Of a stretch of DNA of 64,000 nucleotides, positions 53,301-61,744 are shown in pieces (position 1 is the stretch's first letter; every line of letters begins with the position of its first letter). The notes under the pieces are model-generated. The model searched no databases, was not told where the DNA came from, and saw nothing but the letters and a program-made list of their open reading frames with translations. This DNA comes from CALCNS01 sp937897315. GTDB lineage: Bacteria; Bacillota; JAAYKD01. The stretch lies in contig DAINOJ010000004.1 in NCBI GenBank assembly GCA_036744005.1, positions 62,001 to 126,000 on the forward strand, read 5' to 3'. The position numbers were made by a program, and so were the translations under genes.

Positions 53301-53938
53301 GAAAACTGAGAAACGGCGTGTTGCCAAGCAAGCCATACTTCGTTCTTGCTGATTACAGAAGGCTGATAACTTTGGGATAATTGGGATAAGGAAACACCCT
53401 TGCTGTTGGTTTGCTTTAGAAAACTGCCCAAAGAGTCTATGGCTTGTTGAACCGATTTGTTTTTGAGCAAGATGGATACAACGGGCTCATGGTTCACCAG
53501 CGCCTGTTCCAAGCCATCGGTTAGCGCTTTTTGCATCAGCGCAGTGCTTTCCCATTCCTCCAAAATCATAAAATTAGGATCAACTTGAGCTTCTATGGGA
53601 AACTGGCGCAAGATGCTACTACAAAACCCATGTATGGTAGTAATGGTTGCCGATGGCAAGAGTAAAATCCATTGCTGTAATTGCGCTGCTTCCGTTGGAT
53701 TGGAGCAATGTTGTAGACGATGTAATAGCTCTTCACCAATTCGGTCTCTCATCTCTCCAGCCGCTTTGTTCGTGAAGGTAATGGCCACAATTTCGTCTAA
53801 AGAAGCATGTCCGGCTAATAACTGTAAGTAGCGATGTACCAGAACTCTGGTTTTACCCGCACCGGCACCGGCTGTGAGCACCAAGGATTGTTGAATTTCT
53901 TCCACTGCGTAACGTTGATTCTCAGAGAACATACTCAT
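50354..53938 (-). CDS. addA: ATP-dependent helicase/nuclease subunit AddA
   Basis: 1,194 residues from the ATG at 53938; GGAG is eight bases upstream. UvrD/Rep-type SF1A helicase with Walker A LTAGAGAGKTRVL near residue 26, the DEFQDT motif, FVAGDVKQSIYGFRGA, NYRS and VMTIHAAKGLEFPVLF, then YVAMTRAKDYLVL. The C-terminal RecB-family nuclease has the catalytic YDYKTNQ. AddAB unwinds and resects double-strand breaks and pauses at Chi for RecA loading. Unusual: the nuclease domain has NYRRCPRNYYLRYRM and CLHCPYIDIC, a four-cysteine iron-sulphur pattern more typical of AddB or Cas4. It lies six bases after addB. Confidence 0.93.
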   Translation of the reverse strand: MSMFSENQRYAVEEIQQSLVLTAGAGAGKTRVLVHRYLQLLAGHASLDEIVAITFTNKAAGEMRDRIGEELLHRLQHCSNPTEAAQLQQWILLLPSATITTIHGFCSSILRQFPIEAQVDPNFMILEEWESTALMQKALTDGLEQALVNHEPVVSILLKNKSVQQAIDSLGSFLKQTNSKGVSLSQLSQSYQPSVISKNEVWLAWQHAVSQFSNLTFAFDKRGTTAIRDHVSLLNAIREVDLACFEQWSSEQQETWLQNLSEICERYHVEEGEKLSKNASLLRDGIVSCRIDEQLQLLWDIWLQNFYPSALRVLQSMQERFDQEKRKNRSLDFNDLEHKTLQLLRDHPGIVESLQRRYKAFLVDEFQDTNFSQFELIELLNRGRMEQSLFVAGDVKQSIYGFRGAVVELFQKMGGKIANALQHTSLTPHKNLETNYRSGAHIIQFVNTYFSQHLRDYEAMAAVKPANPDIPQLELILTQEASGKHFRVAEAKNIADRIQTMVTQAEPLVSGRPVRFGDVALLFRSRTDVSLYEAALKNRAIPYLVVGNRAFYQREEIQNLLHALAAIANVEDDFANWAWFTADYHGIPLRALAEHALACRKEKVSWLQHDWFGPKEAEERWQIAFHKMRTWQKLQAFQDVPSLLQRILEDCCLETYYAAESMGDQAWTNLLKLVALSKEASGTHFYGIHECLQYFHQLADEENEAELTLFTEGQDAVRVMTIHAAKGLEFPVLFLPDLVRKQDHPNRDFLVWHTETGMTLRNGNRKGKHTAQRLMDAEREESQRVLYVAMTRAKDYLVLCGGNHWRFKSGSWWSQIQEWLKTDPTYEKSISMTPPPEIVTLHGLPFHLFIHTVKEQEENPNPPNWELPEESVLHTTPSPITLTPFPGDSLHPEIGPLQQKILSQPRPSLRVSATGLLNYRRCPRNYYLRYRMWLQEDVFLPIDVEFPHSDRTEEEGNNDLEEEKMKGYPNALLFGSMVHKMCEWMTEEQSAEDVLALVLAEPMFSELREYGEEAVRMVRALWQNTEFVAKLKSSKNVRREWSFLAPLSDSVYLEGVADLLLEDENGAYHLYDYKTNQVKEIDGDFSQSIATIKENYRLQLQWYALAIENLLNKPVVYAQLVLVRIHQIVEIPLSQEELKSAHKEALSLAFSMETGQNIADYGKNPGKHCLHCPYIDICLDKSERRIYVENHLST

Positions 53939-53943
53939 TGGCC

Positions 53944-56712
53944 TCACTCCTTTCGACAAAGAGATGCATATTCGCAGCGCTCGCAGGCATCATCTTTTTG
54001 TGGTGCACGAGGGAAGATCCCTTTTGAGATGAGGGTATCGATGTTGCGAAGCAAGCGAAGAGTTCCCTTTTTTAACTCTGCCCAATTTTCGGGATGAACC
54101 GTCTCTACTAACTCGGGTTTGCCTTCGCCAATTCCCGGAAAGTAATAAGCGGCAGAGTGTAAGGGCTCTTTTTGCTGTTTCTCCCAAACCAAACTATAAC
54201 AAGGAAGTTGTAAATCCAGTAAGGGATTTTTTTGGTATTCTTTATAATAGGTAGACCCACCGGTTTTGTAATCATACAAGTAAACCCTTTTCGCCTCATC
54301 TTTGCTGAAGTCAATGCGATCAATCTTGCCCTGAATAGGATAACAGGCATCATCCAGTATCAATGGAGAATCCTGACCAAATTTCCACTCGGTCTGCTGA
54401 GGAATTCCTCCTCGTTGCTGAAACAAAAGAAGTTCTTCCTCTAACCAGCTTTCGAATCGCTGGCGATAACGATTGCGCTCTGCTTGCCATAACTTTGGAG
54501 AAAGGTCCAAAAGTTCTGGTTGTAGCCAATACTCGTCCAGAACCTTTTGAATTTGCTCTTTACAGGCAGCTATATCGGGCGGGGTGGTTTCATACAATGG
54601 CACTTTCCAAGCTTTTACGAGAGCTTGTAAGATGCGATGCATTAACGTACCCCGATCGAGTGGTTGCAAATCACTTTCCACGCTCTGTGGTTGTTCCAAA
54701 TGCAGAATGTAAGTCAAAAAATAAGCATAGGGACAGGTCTGATATAAATTATACCCAGAAGGAGATTGCACTATTTGTCTGGGTAACTGCTTGGGGTCTA
54801 TTCTAAACTCTTGGCTTTGTTGTTTCACAGTAGCCTGTGTTGCCAACAGAGTTTGTTTGAAAGAGGCTTCGCTAAGCGTATGATGAGGTGGGATTTTGTA
54901 CCCAGAGGATTCGGACTCCACCAGTTGGAACTGGTTTGGGAAAGCATTCTTCGCTAACAGCAAAAAAGGGGAAGAGTTTAGGATTTGACCACTCAAATCC
55001 CGACGACTATAAGATAGAATCCACTGCTGTTCTGCCATTTGTAGACTGCTGCGTAAGTAACTATCTTCTTGTACTGCCCGTTCTTCACTGGTGGGAATGA
55101 GGTAACCAGCTTCTCGGAGGATTTGTAAGGTGGAGGCATCGAGCATCCAATCGGAACCACCGTACGCCGGAAATACACCATCGTTCAACCCTAAAACAGC
55201 AATCCCATGGAATTTTTGTCCTCGCATTCGCAAAGGAGTGCCAATTCGAACTCCGTTGGGCTGACCGTAGGGTATGGGGATTTGCACCGAGGCCAATAAG
55301 GCATTCAACTCTTGAACATAAGAACTGAGTTCCCATAGTTTCCCTTCTTGATCTAAGGATGCTACAGATTCCATTTGCTTTAGAGCTTGCTTAAATCGTT
55401 GCCAGGATGCTTGGTTATGCTTTTGCAGTAGATAATAATCCTGTTCGGGCAAATCGATGGTACGGCTCTCTTGAAGATGTTCGTTCAAGTTGCAAAGACT
55501 TAAAATCTGGAGCAGGATGTTCCCAAATTCTGAAGCGGTGGCTTTGGCAGGGAATTTCTTGAAAAGCTGTTGCCAGAAAAGCAAATACGCACGCGCTTCC
55601 CTGAAAAAGACTTCGGAATACTTCTTCTTTGAGTGAGTTTCTTCATCTTCATCGCTGTCCGTGTACAATCGTAGATTGCGCTGAGCTGCCCTCTCCAATC
55701 GGTTAAACCAAGTGGTCCAATCGCCTTCCAACCCTTCAGCTTGCCAAAGAGAAGCGATTTGGTTGGACAGGTCGGGGTTTGGGTTGATGAGGGATGTTCG
55801 CAACAAATTCGTTAACGAAAAGCGATGTTGTGAAATGGCTGTTTTCATAAATATTTGTATGGCTTGAATGATGGGTTGTTGATGCAAGGGCTTGCGCAAG
55901 ACCATACTATAGGGAATTTGAGCTTTATCTAGTTCTTCTCGGAGCAAAGGGAAATAGGGGTTCTCATTTCTTGCCAGTATAGCCCATTGGTAAGGAGGAA
56001 CCTTCTCCAGCAAACTCTGTTTGATACGAAGTAATACTTCCTGGATTTCGCGGAGTACATCAAACCCACAAACCACCTCTGCTTTTTTAGGAAAAACGAG
56101 TTCCTGCCAAGCAGGGGGAGGAGCTTCGTCCACAGCACAATGAGGGATTCGTTGAGCTAACCACTGGAAAAATTTCTTTTCCAGTGGATGGCTGAAGTAG
56201 AAATGAAAACCCTGAATGCCTTTCACCTGCCGTAATGGTTCGGGCAACGCTTGGTCTTCAGGCAAACGAAAAATATACTCATAGCAATCGTGATTTTCAT
56301 ACAGATTGTGAGTTTGTTTATACACTTGGAAAGCGAATTGAAGGTGTGCAAGATCATACAGGCGCAACGAGTTTTTCTTTGCAGAGATACGTTTGAGTTC
56401 TTCGGCGTCAATACCATACTCTGCCAATGTTTGTAAACTGCGATGAAGAGAAAAAGCCATGCCCACTTCTTGGTCTTGCCTTAGGGAAAGCCACTTGAAA
56501 ACACCGTCTTTTTGACCTTGCTGAAGGATTTGTTGGAGTATCAGTTCTCTTTCTCTTGGCAATAAGGAGCGCTTTCCGCGTGTGAAATCGGCACTGAGTT
56601 GTGAAACCAAGCGGTCTAATGTAGTGATAAAAGCAGGAGCTTGTAGGTAAAGGTATTCTGCTTGCATCATTAAATCTGCGGTTGGATAAATGAGACCATA
56701 ATCCCGATACAA
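53944..56712 (-). CDS. addB: ATP-dependent nuclease subunit AddB, N-terminally short
   Basis: 922 residues from a TTG start at 56712, with GAGGTG five bases upstream and an in-frame stop just before. The C-terminal nuclease domain has YQTCPYAYFLTYIL, then GKIDRIDF, YLYDYKTGG and the cluster CERCEYASLC, giving the four cysteines of the AddB iron-sulphur staple. GIAVLGLNDGVFPAY is typical of the inactive helicase half. AddB usually begins with a GxxGSGKT nucleotide-binding loop about 30 residues before the IYLVPEQ-like strand. Here the protein starts almost at that strand (GLIYPTADLMMQAEY), so the loop is missing. Length is also below the usual 1,100-1,150. It may be a naturally reduced RexB-like form. 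It is the first gene of the cluster. Confidence 0.9.
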   Translation of the reverse strand: MYRDYGLIYPTADLMMQAEYLYLQAPAFITTLDRLVSQLSADFTRGKRSLLPRERELILQQILQQGQKDGVFKWLSLRQDQEVGMAFSLHRSLQTLAEYGIDAEELKRISAKKNSLRLYDLAHLQFAFQVYKQTHNLYENHDCYEYIFRLPEDQALPEPLRQVKGIQGFHFYFSHPLEKKFFQWLAQRIPHCAVDEAPPPAWQELVFPKKAEVVCGFDVLREIQEVLLRIKQSLLEKVPPYQWAILARNENPYFPLLREELDKAQIPYSMVLRKPLHQQPIIQAIQIFMKTAISQHRFSLTNLLRTSLINPNPDLSNQIASLWQAEGLEGDWTTWFNRLERAAQRNLRLYTDSDEDEETHSKKKYSEVFFREARAYLLFWQQLFKKFPAKATASEFGNILLQILSLCNLNEHLQESRTIDLPEQDYYLLQKHNQASWQRFKQALKQMESVASLDQEGKLWELSSYVQELNALLASVQIPIPYGQPNGVRIGTPLRMRGQKFHGIAVLGLNDGVFPAYGGSDWMLDASTLQILREAGYLIPTSEERAVQEDSYLRSSLQMAEQQWILSYSRRDLSGQILNSSPFLLLAKNAFPNQFQLVESESSGYKIPPHHTLSEASFKQTLLATQATVKQQSQEFRIDPKQLPRQIVQSPSGYNLYQTCPYAYFLTYILHLEQPQSVESDLQPLDRGTLMHRILQALVKAWKVPLYETTPPDIAACKEQIQKVLDEYWLQPELLDLSPKLWQAERNRYRQRFESWLEEELLLFQQRGGIPQQTEWKFGQDSPLILDDACYPIQGKIDRIDFSKDEAKRVYLYDYKTGGSTYYKEYQKNPLLDLQLPCYSLVWEKQQKEPLHSAAYYFPGIGEGKPELVETVHPENWAELKKGTLRLLRNIDTLISKGIFPRAPQKDDACERCEYASLCRKE

Positions 56713-56836
56713 AAAATCACCTCATTTCTTCTAATACAATTCAACAAAAGTATCGCTCTTCCCTTGATAGAAGTTTCGGGTTGTGATATATTTAGCTTTA
56801 TAATTGATAAGTGAGTAATCGAAGGAGGGCATTGCT

Positions 56837-58324
56837 TTGATACAAACAGGATTTGATCTTGATCTATACATTGAAAAGCAATCTAAGGAAATCAAAGCCA
56901 GAATCGACAAGTTTGGTGGAAAATTATACTTGGAATTTGGCGGTAAGCTTTTTGACGACAATCATGCTTCCAGGGTGCTGCCCGGTTTTAAGCCCGACAG
57001 CAAACTGCGAATGCTGCAGTCCATCTCCGATCAAGTAGAAATCATCATCGTTATCAAAGCAGGGGACATCGAAGACAACAAAATGCGCAGCGACTTAGGG
57101 ATTACCTATGATGCAGATGTGCTGCGTCTCATAGATTCTTTTCGTGGTATCGGGCTTTATGTGGGCAGTGTGGTCATTAGCCAGTTCACCGGCCAAGTTT
57201 CTGCCAGAAGATTCCGTAGACAACTGCAACGCCAGGGTGTACCGGTGTTTTTGCATTACCCCATTGAGGGATACCCTTTGAATGTATCGCAAATTATAGG
57301 AGAAAACGGCTTTGGGAAAAACGAGTATATAGAAACGAGTCGCCCCTTGGTTGTGGTAACAGCGCCCGGACCGGGAAGCGGGAAAATGGCGACGTGCTTA
57401 TCGCAGCTGTACCATGAACACAAAAGAGGCAGCGTGGCAGGTTATGCTAAGTTTGAAACCTTTCCCATATGGAATCTGCCCTTGAAGCACCCGGTGAACT
57501 TAGCCTATGAAGCGGCTACTGTCAACCTAAATGATGTGAACATGATTGACCCGTATCACTTAGAGGCCTATGGTATCACAACCGTGAATTATAACCGCGA
57601 CGTAGAGGTTTTCCCGGTCTTAAGAACCATTTTTGAACGAATCAGTGGCGACTGCCCCTACCAATCCCCTACCGATATGGGTGTGAACATGGCAGGGTTC
57701 TGCATAGCCGATGACCAAGCGGTAAGTCAAGCAGCCAAAGATGAAATTGTACGTCGCTATTATGAAACCCTTTCCATGCGACGAAAAGGATATTGGTCCG
57801 AGGACACCATTCATAAAATTGAACTTCTCATGAATCAGGCCGATATTAGCATAGAGGAGAGACCGGTGGTACAAGCGGCACTGAAGCGCAGTAAAGAAAC
57901 TCAAAACCAACCAGCCATGGCGATTCAGCTTGCAAATGGTCAAATCATCACCGGGAAGACATCGGATTTACTGGGCGCATCCTCGGCAACCTTGCTGAAC
58001 GCAATAAAAGCCCTTGGAGGAATTAAGAAGGAAGTTAAGCTCATTGAACCGGAAGTCATTCTCCCCATACAGACTATGAAAACAGAAGTATTAGGGAACC
58101 AAAACCCTCGTTTGCATACCGATGAGGTGCTCATTGCCTTGTCGATTAGCGCGGTTGGCAGTGAAGCTGCAAAGACGGCTATTGACTGCTTACCACAACT
58201 TCGTGGCTGTGAAGCCCATTCTACCGTTTTGCTGTCGCAAGTAGATGAAATGGTCTTCCGCCGATTGGGTATCAACTTAACCTGTGAACCCAATTATGGT
58301 AGCAATAAATTATACCAAAAGTAA
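56837..58324 (+). CDS. DUF1846 / UPF0371 family protein
   Basis: 495 residues, the family's normal length. Start is a TTG at 56837 with GGAGGG seven bases upstream. Recognised from YLEFGGKLFDDNHASRVLPGF, VVVTAPGPGSGKMATCLSQLYHEH (a P-loop-like nucleotide-binding segment) and TDMGVNMAGFCI. Members are cytosolic and widespread in Bacillota; the biochemical role is not established to my knowledge. The GPGSGKMATC motif suggests nucleotide binding. It is a single gene, divergent from addB and ended by a bidirectional terminator. Confidence 0.88.
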   Translation: MIQTGFDLDLYIEKQSKEIKARIDKFGGKLYLEFGGKLFDDNHASRVLPGFKPDSKLRMLQSISDQVEIIIVIKAGDIEDNKMRSDLGITYDADVLRLIDSFRGIGLYVGSVVISQFTGQVSARRFRRQLQRQGVPVFLHYPIEGYPLNVSQIIGENGFGKNEYIETSRPLVVVTAPGPGSGKMATCLSQLYHEHKRGSVAGYAKFETFPIWNLPLKHPVNLAYEAATVNLNDVNMIDPYHLEAYGITTVNYNRDVEVFPVLRTIFERISGDCPYQSPTDMGVNMAGFCIADDQAVSQAAKDEIVRRYYETLSMRRKGYWSEDTIHKIELLMNQADISIEERPVVQAALKRSKETQNQPAMAIQLANGQIITGKTSDLLGASSATLLNAIKALGGIKKEVKLIEPEVILPIQTMKTEVLGNQNPRLHTDEVLIALSISAVGSEAAKTAIDCLPQLRGCEAHSTVLLSQVDEMVFRRLGINLTCEPNYGSNKLYQK

Positions 58325-58330
58325 AAACAA

Positions 58331-58366
58331 TCCGGAGCCCTAATCAAAGGACTCCGGAACTTTTTT
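58331..58366. terminator. Bidirectional terminator between DUF1846 and MFS genes
   Basis: TCCGGAG at 58331-58337 pairs with CTCCGGA at 58352-58358. Plus-strand transcripts then meet ACTTTTTT, and minus-strand ones TTGTTTTT. The minus-strand MFS gene ends at its edge. Confidence 0.88.
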
Positions 58367-59654
58367 ATGCCTGAGCAATTTTGGTTTTTGGCTTATCGAA
58401 TTTGTTGAAAGCGCGATAATAGAAAACACTGGCTAAGAAATACAATACGCAGGTGAAGTAGTAAGGCGAGGTATTTCCCAATGTATCCATCATGAAGCCG
58501 CCTAAGATTTGGCTGGCACTGCGCGCCATGGAGTTACCCATGTTGATGGTAGAACTAGCGGTAGCACGCATGTCGCTTGGAACAATTTCCATGGCAAAAG
58601 AGGTGGCAATGGGTGACGACATGTTCATTAACGCGGTTCTGAACCAATACAGAAGGGCTACAATCCAAAGACCGGGAGCAAACGAAATCGATAACAGCGC
58701 AGGAATCGACAACAACTGAGTGATCAAGACCGATTTGATGCGGCCAAAAGCACGAACTAACCAGGGACTCATAAGCACAGCCACGGTTAACACAACTCGC
58801 GAACCCATGGTAATCGTGCTGATTTCTCCGGCACTAGCACCTAAGGAATCACTCAAGAAGACATTGAAGAAAGGGATGGTCATACCGGCACCTGCACCAA
58901 TGAGAAATTGGTAAAAAGCCAAATTACGCAAATTTGCATCTTTGACAATGGAGGTCAAATCCGAAGCCACACTGTGGCGTTTGGAGGGTTTGAAGTTCGT
59001 TTCTGAAATCATGGATATCGGTATAGCCGAGAGTATTAAAAAGACAATAGAGAACGCTAACGCCATTCGCAGTTGAGTCACTTCGACAAATTCCAGCCAC
59101 CCAAAGCTTTGGGCGGCGAATGCCAACAGCAAGGGGAATAACCCAGCTAAACCTGAACCCAAGACGGAGGCTACCGTCTGTAATGCTTGATTTACCGAAA
59201 AAAGATGGATGCGTTCTTCAGGAGTGCTGTTTTCCATGAGAAACGGGTTTTGCACAACCTGTTTGAAGGTGGAACCAACACCTTTGGCGAAACTGACCGC
59301 CAACAAAATCATGGGATTTAGAATGGCAACTTCTCCTATTGCGGCGAGTGTCGTTAGGATAATTGCTGAAAGCACCGATTTTTTGCGACCCACACGGTCT
59401 GCAATGACACCAATGGGTATGGCAGCAATGGCTGCAGCCAATGTACCCATGGCCATGTATGTACCAATATAGGATTTACTGAAACCCATTTTTAAGAAAT
59501 ATACATTCAAGATAGTAGAGCTGACACCCAAGCATATTTGAGTGGAAGCATGGCTCAGCAGGAATAACTTGGCATTTCGGCTGAATGAGCGGATACGGGC
59601 AAAATAGCTCATGCCGTCATCTAAATGACCTTGCTGAGGATGGATACGAGACAT
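58365..59654 (-). CDS. MFS transporter, drug-efflux-like
   Basis: 429 residues from the ATG at 59654, where GGAGGT is seven bases upstream; the longer frame to 59714 is unsupported. About 12 hydrophobic helices are visible. The loop between helices 2 and 3 has the MFS motif GVIADRVGRKKSV, and a second-half equivalent is LVRAFGRIKSV. The N-terminal cytosolic tail is unusually charged. The protein would move small molecules by proton antiport or symport. Substrate is unknown. It is a monocistronic unit transcribed away from the tRNA gene. Confidence 0.88.
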   Translation of the reverse strand: MSRIHPQQGHLDDGMSYFARIRSFSRNAKLFLLSHASTQICLGVSSTILNVYFLKMGFSKSYIGTYMAMGTLAAAIAAIPIGVIADRVGRKKSVLSAIILTTLAAIGEVAILNPMILLAVSFAKGVGSTFKQVVQNPFLMENSTPEERIHLFSVNQALQTVASVLGSGLAGLFPLLLAFAAQSFGWLEFVEVTQLRMALAFSIVFLILSAIPISMISETNFKPSKRHSVASDLTSIVKDANLRNLAFYQFLIGAGAGMTIPFFNVFLSDSLGASAGEISTITMGSRVVLTVAVLMSPWLVRAFGRIKSVLITQLLSIPALLSISFAPGLWIVALLYWFRTALMNMSSPIATSFAMEIVPSDMRATASSTINMGNSMARSASQILGGFMMDTLGNTSPYYFTCVLYFLASVFYYRAFNKFDKPKTKIAQA

Positions 59655-59803
59655 GAATAAGACCTCCGTGTTCTTTGGCTTGTTGCCAGAAGAATCATTC
59701 GATATGCGAAACAAAATCCCTTCTTCGATATGAACTTATACAGATAACCTCACCAGTCTATGCTTGCCGACATGATTTTCTTAAAACATACTATGGAGTG
59801 CTC

Positions 59804-59832
59804 TTGCCAAAGTTAGCAAAATAAGGTATACT
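59804..59832 (+). promoter_or_regulatory. Sigma-A promoter of tRNA-Asp
   Basis: TTGCCA (59804-59809) and TATACT (59827-59832) are separated by 17 bp. The tRNA begins 18 bases after the -10, allowing a short 5' leader. Confidence 0.8.
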
Positions 59833-59850
59833 GAATCCCGTCACAATTTT

Positions 59851-59927
59851 GGAGCTGTGGTGTAGCGGCCTAACATGCCTGCCTGTCACGCAGGAGACCG
59901 AGGGTTCAAATCCCTTCAGCTCCGCCA
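59851..59927 (+). tRNA. tRNA-Asp (anticodon GTC)
   Basis: Acceptor GGAGCTG pairs with CAGCTCC, discriminator G and encoded CCA end. The anticodon stem CCTGC/GCAGG encloses loop CTGTCAC with anticodon GTC. The T-arm contains GGTTCAAATCC. All cloverleaf parts are normal. It is a lone tRNA gene followed at once by a terminator; no integration scar is seen at its 3' end. Confidence 0.97.
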
Positions 59928-59933
59928 AAAAGA

Positions 59934-59975
59934 AAACCACACTTTTACCTGTTTTGGTAAAGGTGTGGTTTCTTT
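59934..59975 (+). terminator. Terminator after tRNA-Asp
   Basis: 59934-59949 pairs with 59956-59971 over 16 bp (one G-T pair) with a TGTTTT loop, followed by CTTT. Confidence 0.88.
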
Positions 59976-60037
59976 ATATAGAGAATTATAGCATTCAGAT
60001 TGGCATTTTAGTAAGGTGGATTGAATGGAGTGGGAAC

Positions 60038-61744
60038 TTGGAACAATCATTCGGAGCAGGTCGACAGAAGCTAAAATTGACCTCATACATCTTTAAATAT
60101 CCAAAAGATTTTATTTTACAAGCCATTGGCGGAGTCATTTATAATACCGTAATCATCTTCGGAGCGATTTTTCTCGGCAAAGCCATTGATGCAGCAGGAT
60201 TAGTCTATGAAGGTAAGGCACCGGTTTCTCTGTTTTACTTAAATCTATGGCTGTTCTTGGGTGTGACTCTAGTGTTTCAGTTGGCACGCTATTTTAAACG
60301 TTTTTACATGCGTATGTTGGTTAATAAGATGAACTGTGACATTCGCGCTGAATTATTGGAAACCTTGTTTTCCTTACCACTCAACACCTTATCCGGTGAG
60401 AAAACAGGGGATATTATGAGCCGGATGATAGGCGATGTCGATGCAGTAGGGGCTTCGGTTCAGACAACGATTACTGAAATGTGGGATACAGCGCTCCTCA
60501 TGATATCGTATTTTGTAGCTTGCATGTGGTACAGTCCCAAACTCACCTTGCTGGCGTCTATCCCTATTCCTGTCGCTCTTTTTCTGGCAGAGGCCATGCG
60601 TGGTAAACTGTATCATCTCTCCCTTCAGTCACGGAAAGCTTCTTCTGCAATTAATGTACATTTGCAACACAACGTTACCGGTATTCTGTTACAACGTCTG
60701 TTTGGGCTAGAGCATGCGAGCCGTGAGCGGTTTGAACATCTTCTTAAGAATCAGTATCAATGTCAGGTAAAATACAACATATTACAAAGCGGGGTCATCC
60801 CTTTTTATACCCTCATCGCCAACATTGGCATTGTCTTAGTGCTTGGCTTTGGTGGCGAATACGTGGTCTCCGGAGTTTGGACGATTGGTACGTTTACCGC
60901 ATATCTTACCATGTTTGTAGCCATGGCTACTCGTACCAACATGGCAGCACGAGTCATGAATACGTGGCATGGGGCTAAGGCCTCTTGGGATCGTATTTGT
61001 GATAAACTGGCAGAAAAAAATGACAGCCCGATATCAGCACAAGCAGCAACTCACTTGGACGAAGAAGGGTTATCGGTGAATCATTTGAGCTTTGCATATC
61101 CCTTTGCCAAAGAACTATCGGTGAACGATGTATCGTTTTCTGCTAAAAATGGTCAAATTATTGGTATTACCGGAGCAGTTGGGTCGGGGAAAAGTGCATT
61201 AGCTGCGGCTTTATCTGGACTTTATGATAACGAGCGAGATCCTCGAATTGCTTATATGGATAGTGCACATTTTGTTTTTTCGGATGATGTAACTTTTAAC
61301 ATAAGTCTTGGGAACGAAAATACTGCCATTGAAGAAGCGATTGAAATGAGTGAATTAACCAATGATCTCGCCCAACTTGGGAACGGTGTCCAAACAAAAC
61401 TCATGGAACGTGGAGTTCGTGTGTCAGGCGGTCAGCGTCAGCGCATCGCATTGGCCCGGGCATGGGCAACGCAGTGCAGGGTTCTTATCCTCGACGATCC
61501 TTTCTCGGCAATCGATATCCGCATGGAACAGAAAATCATGGAGAATTTACGCGAGAATCTGGGGGACAAAATCATTCTATTGTTCTCGCATCGCTTAACC
61601 ACTTTTACTTATACAGATCAGATTCTTCTACTTCAAAACGGAAGGATTGCTGAAATGGGCACCCACAATGAGTTGATGGCATTGAACGGCACCTACAAGA
61701 ACATTTACTCGGCACAAGTGTTTTTGGGAGGTGACAAAAAATGA
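60038..61744 (+). CDS. ABC exporter half-transporter, degenerate-site subunit
   Basis: 568 residues from a TTG at 60038 with GGAG seven bases upstream. The open frame runs back through the tRNA gene but cannot start there, and the nearby ATG at 60024 is out of frame. An N-terminal type-1 ABC exporter domain with about six helices is followed by an ATPase: Walker A GAVGSGKSA (about 379), signature VSGGQRQRIALARA (about 462), Walker B VLILDDPFSAID and H-loop SHRL. The residue after Walker B is Asp instead of the catalytic Glu, as in the non-hydrolysing subunit of heterodimeric exporters (TM287/288, BmrCD). It overlaps the second subunit by four bases. Substrate is unknown; drugs or lipids are typical. 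Confidence 0.9.
   Translation: MEQSFGAGRQKLKLTSYIFKYPKDFILQAIGGVIYNTVIIFGAIFLGKAIDAAGLVYEGKAPVSLFYLNLWLFLGVTLVFQLARYFKRFYMRMLVNKMNCDIRAELLETLFSLPLNTLSGEKTGDIMSRMIGDVDAVGASVQTTITEMWDTALLMISYFVACMWYSPKLTLLASIPIPVALFLAEAMRGKLYHLSLQSRKASSAINVHLQHNVTGILLQRLFGLEHASRERFEHLLKNQYQCQVKYNILQSGVIPFYTLIANIGIVLVLGFGGEYVVSGVWTIGTFTAYLTMFVAMATRTNMAARVMNTWHGAKASWDRICDKLAEKNDSPISAQAATHLDEEGLSVNHLSFAYPFAKELSVNDVSFSAKNGQIIGITGAVGSGKSALAAALSGLYDNERDPRIAYMDSAHFVFSDDVTFNISLGNENTAIEEAIEMSELTNDLAQLGNGVQTKLMERGVRVSGGQRQRIALARAWATQCRVLILDDPFSAIDIRMEQKIMENLRENLGDKIILLFSHRLTTFTYTDQILLLQNGRIAEMGTHNELMALNGTYKNIYSAQVFLGGDKK

Noticed and set aside
59851..59927. tRNA-Asp as an integration site
   Set aside because: No integrase, repeated tRNA 3' end or foreign DNA is found beside it.
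59849..60037. Upstream extension of the first ABC gene through the tRNA-Asp gene
   Set aside because: The frame is open by chance through the tRNA and its terminator. A TTG at 60038 with GGAG seven bases upstream gives a protein of normal length.
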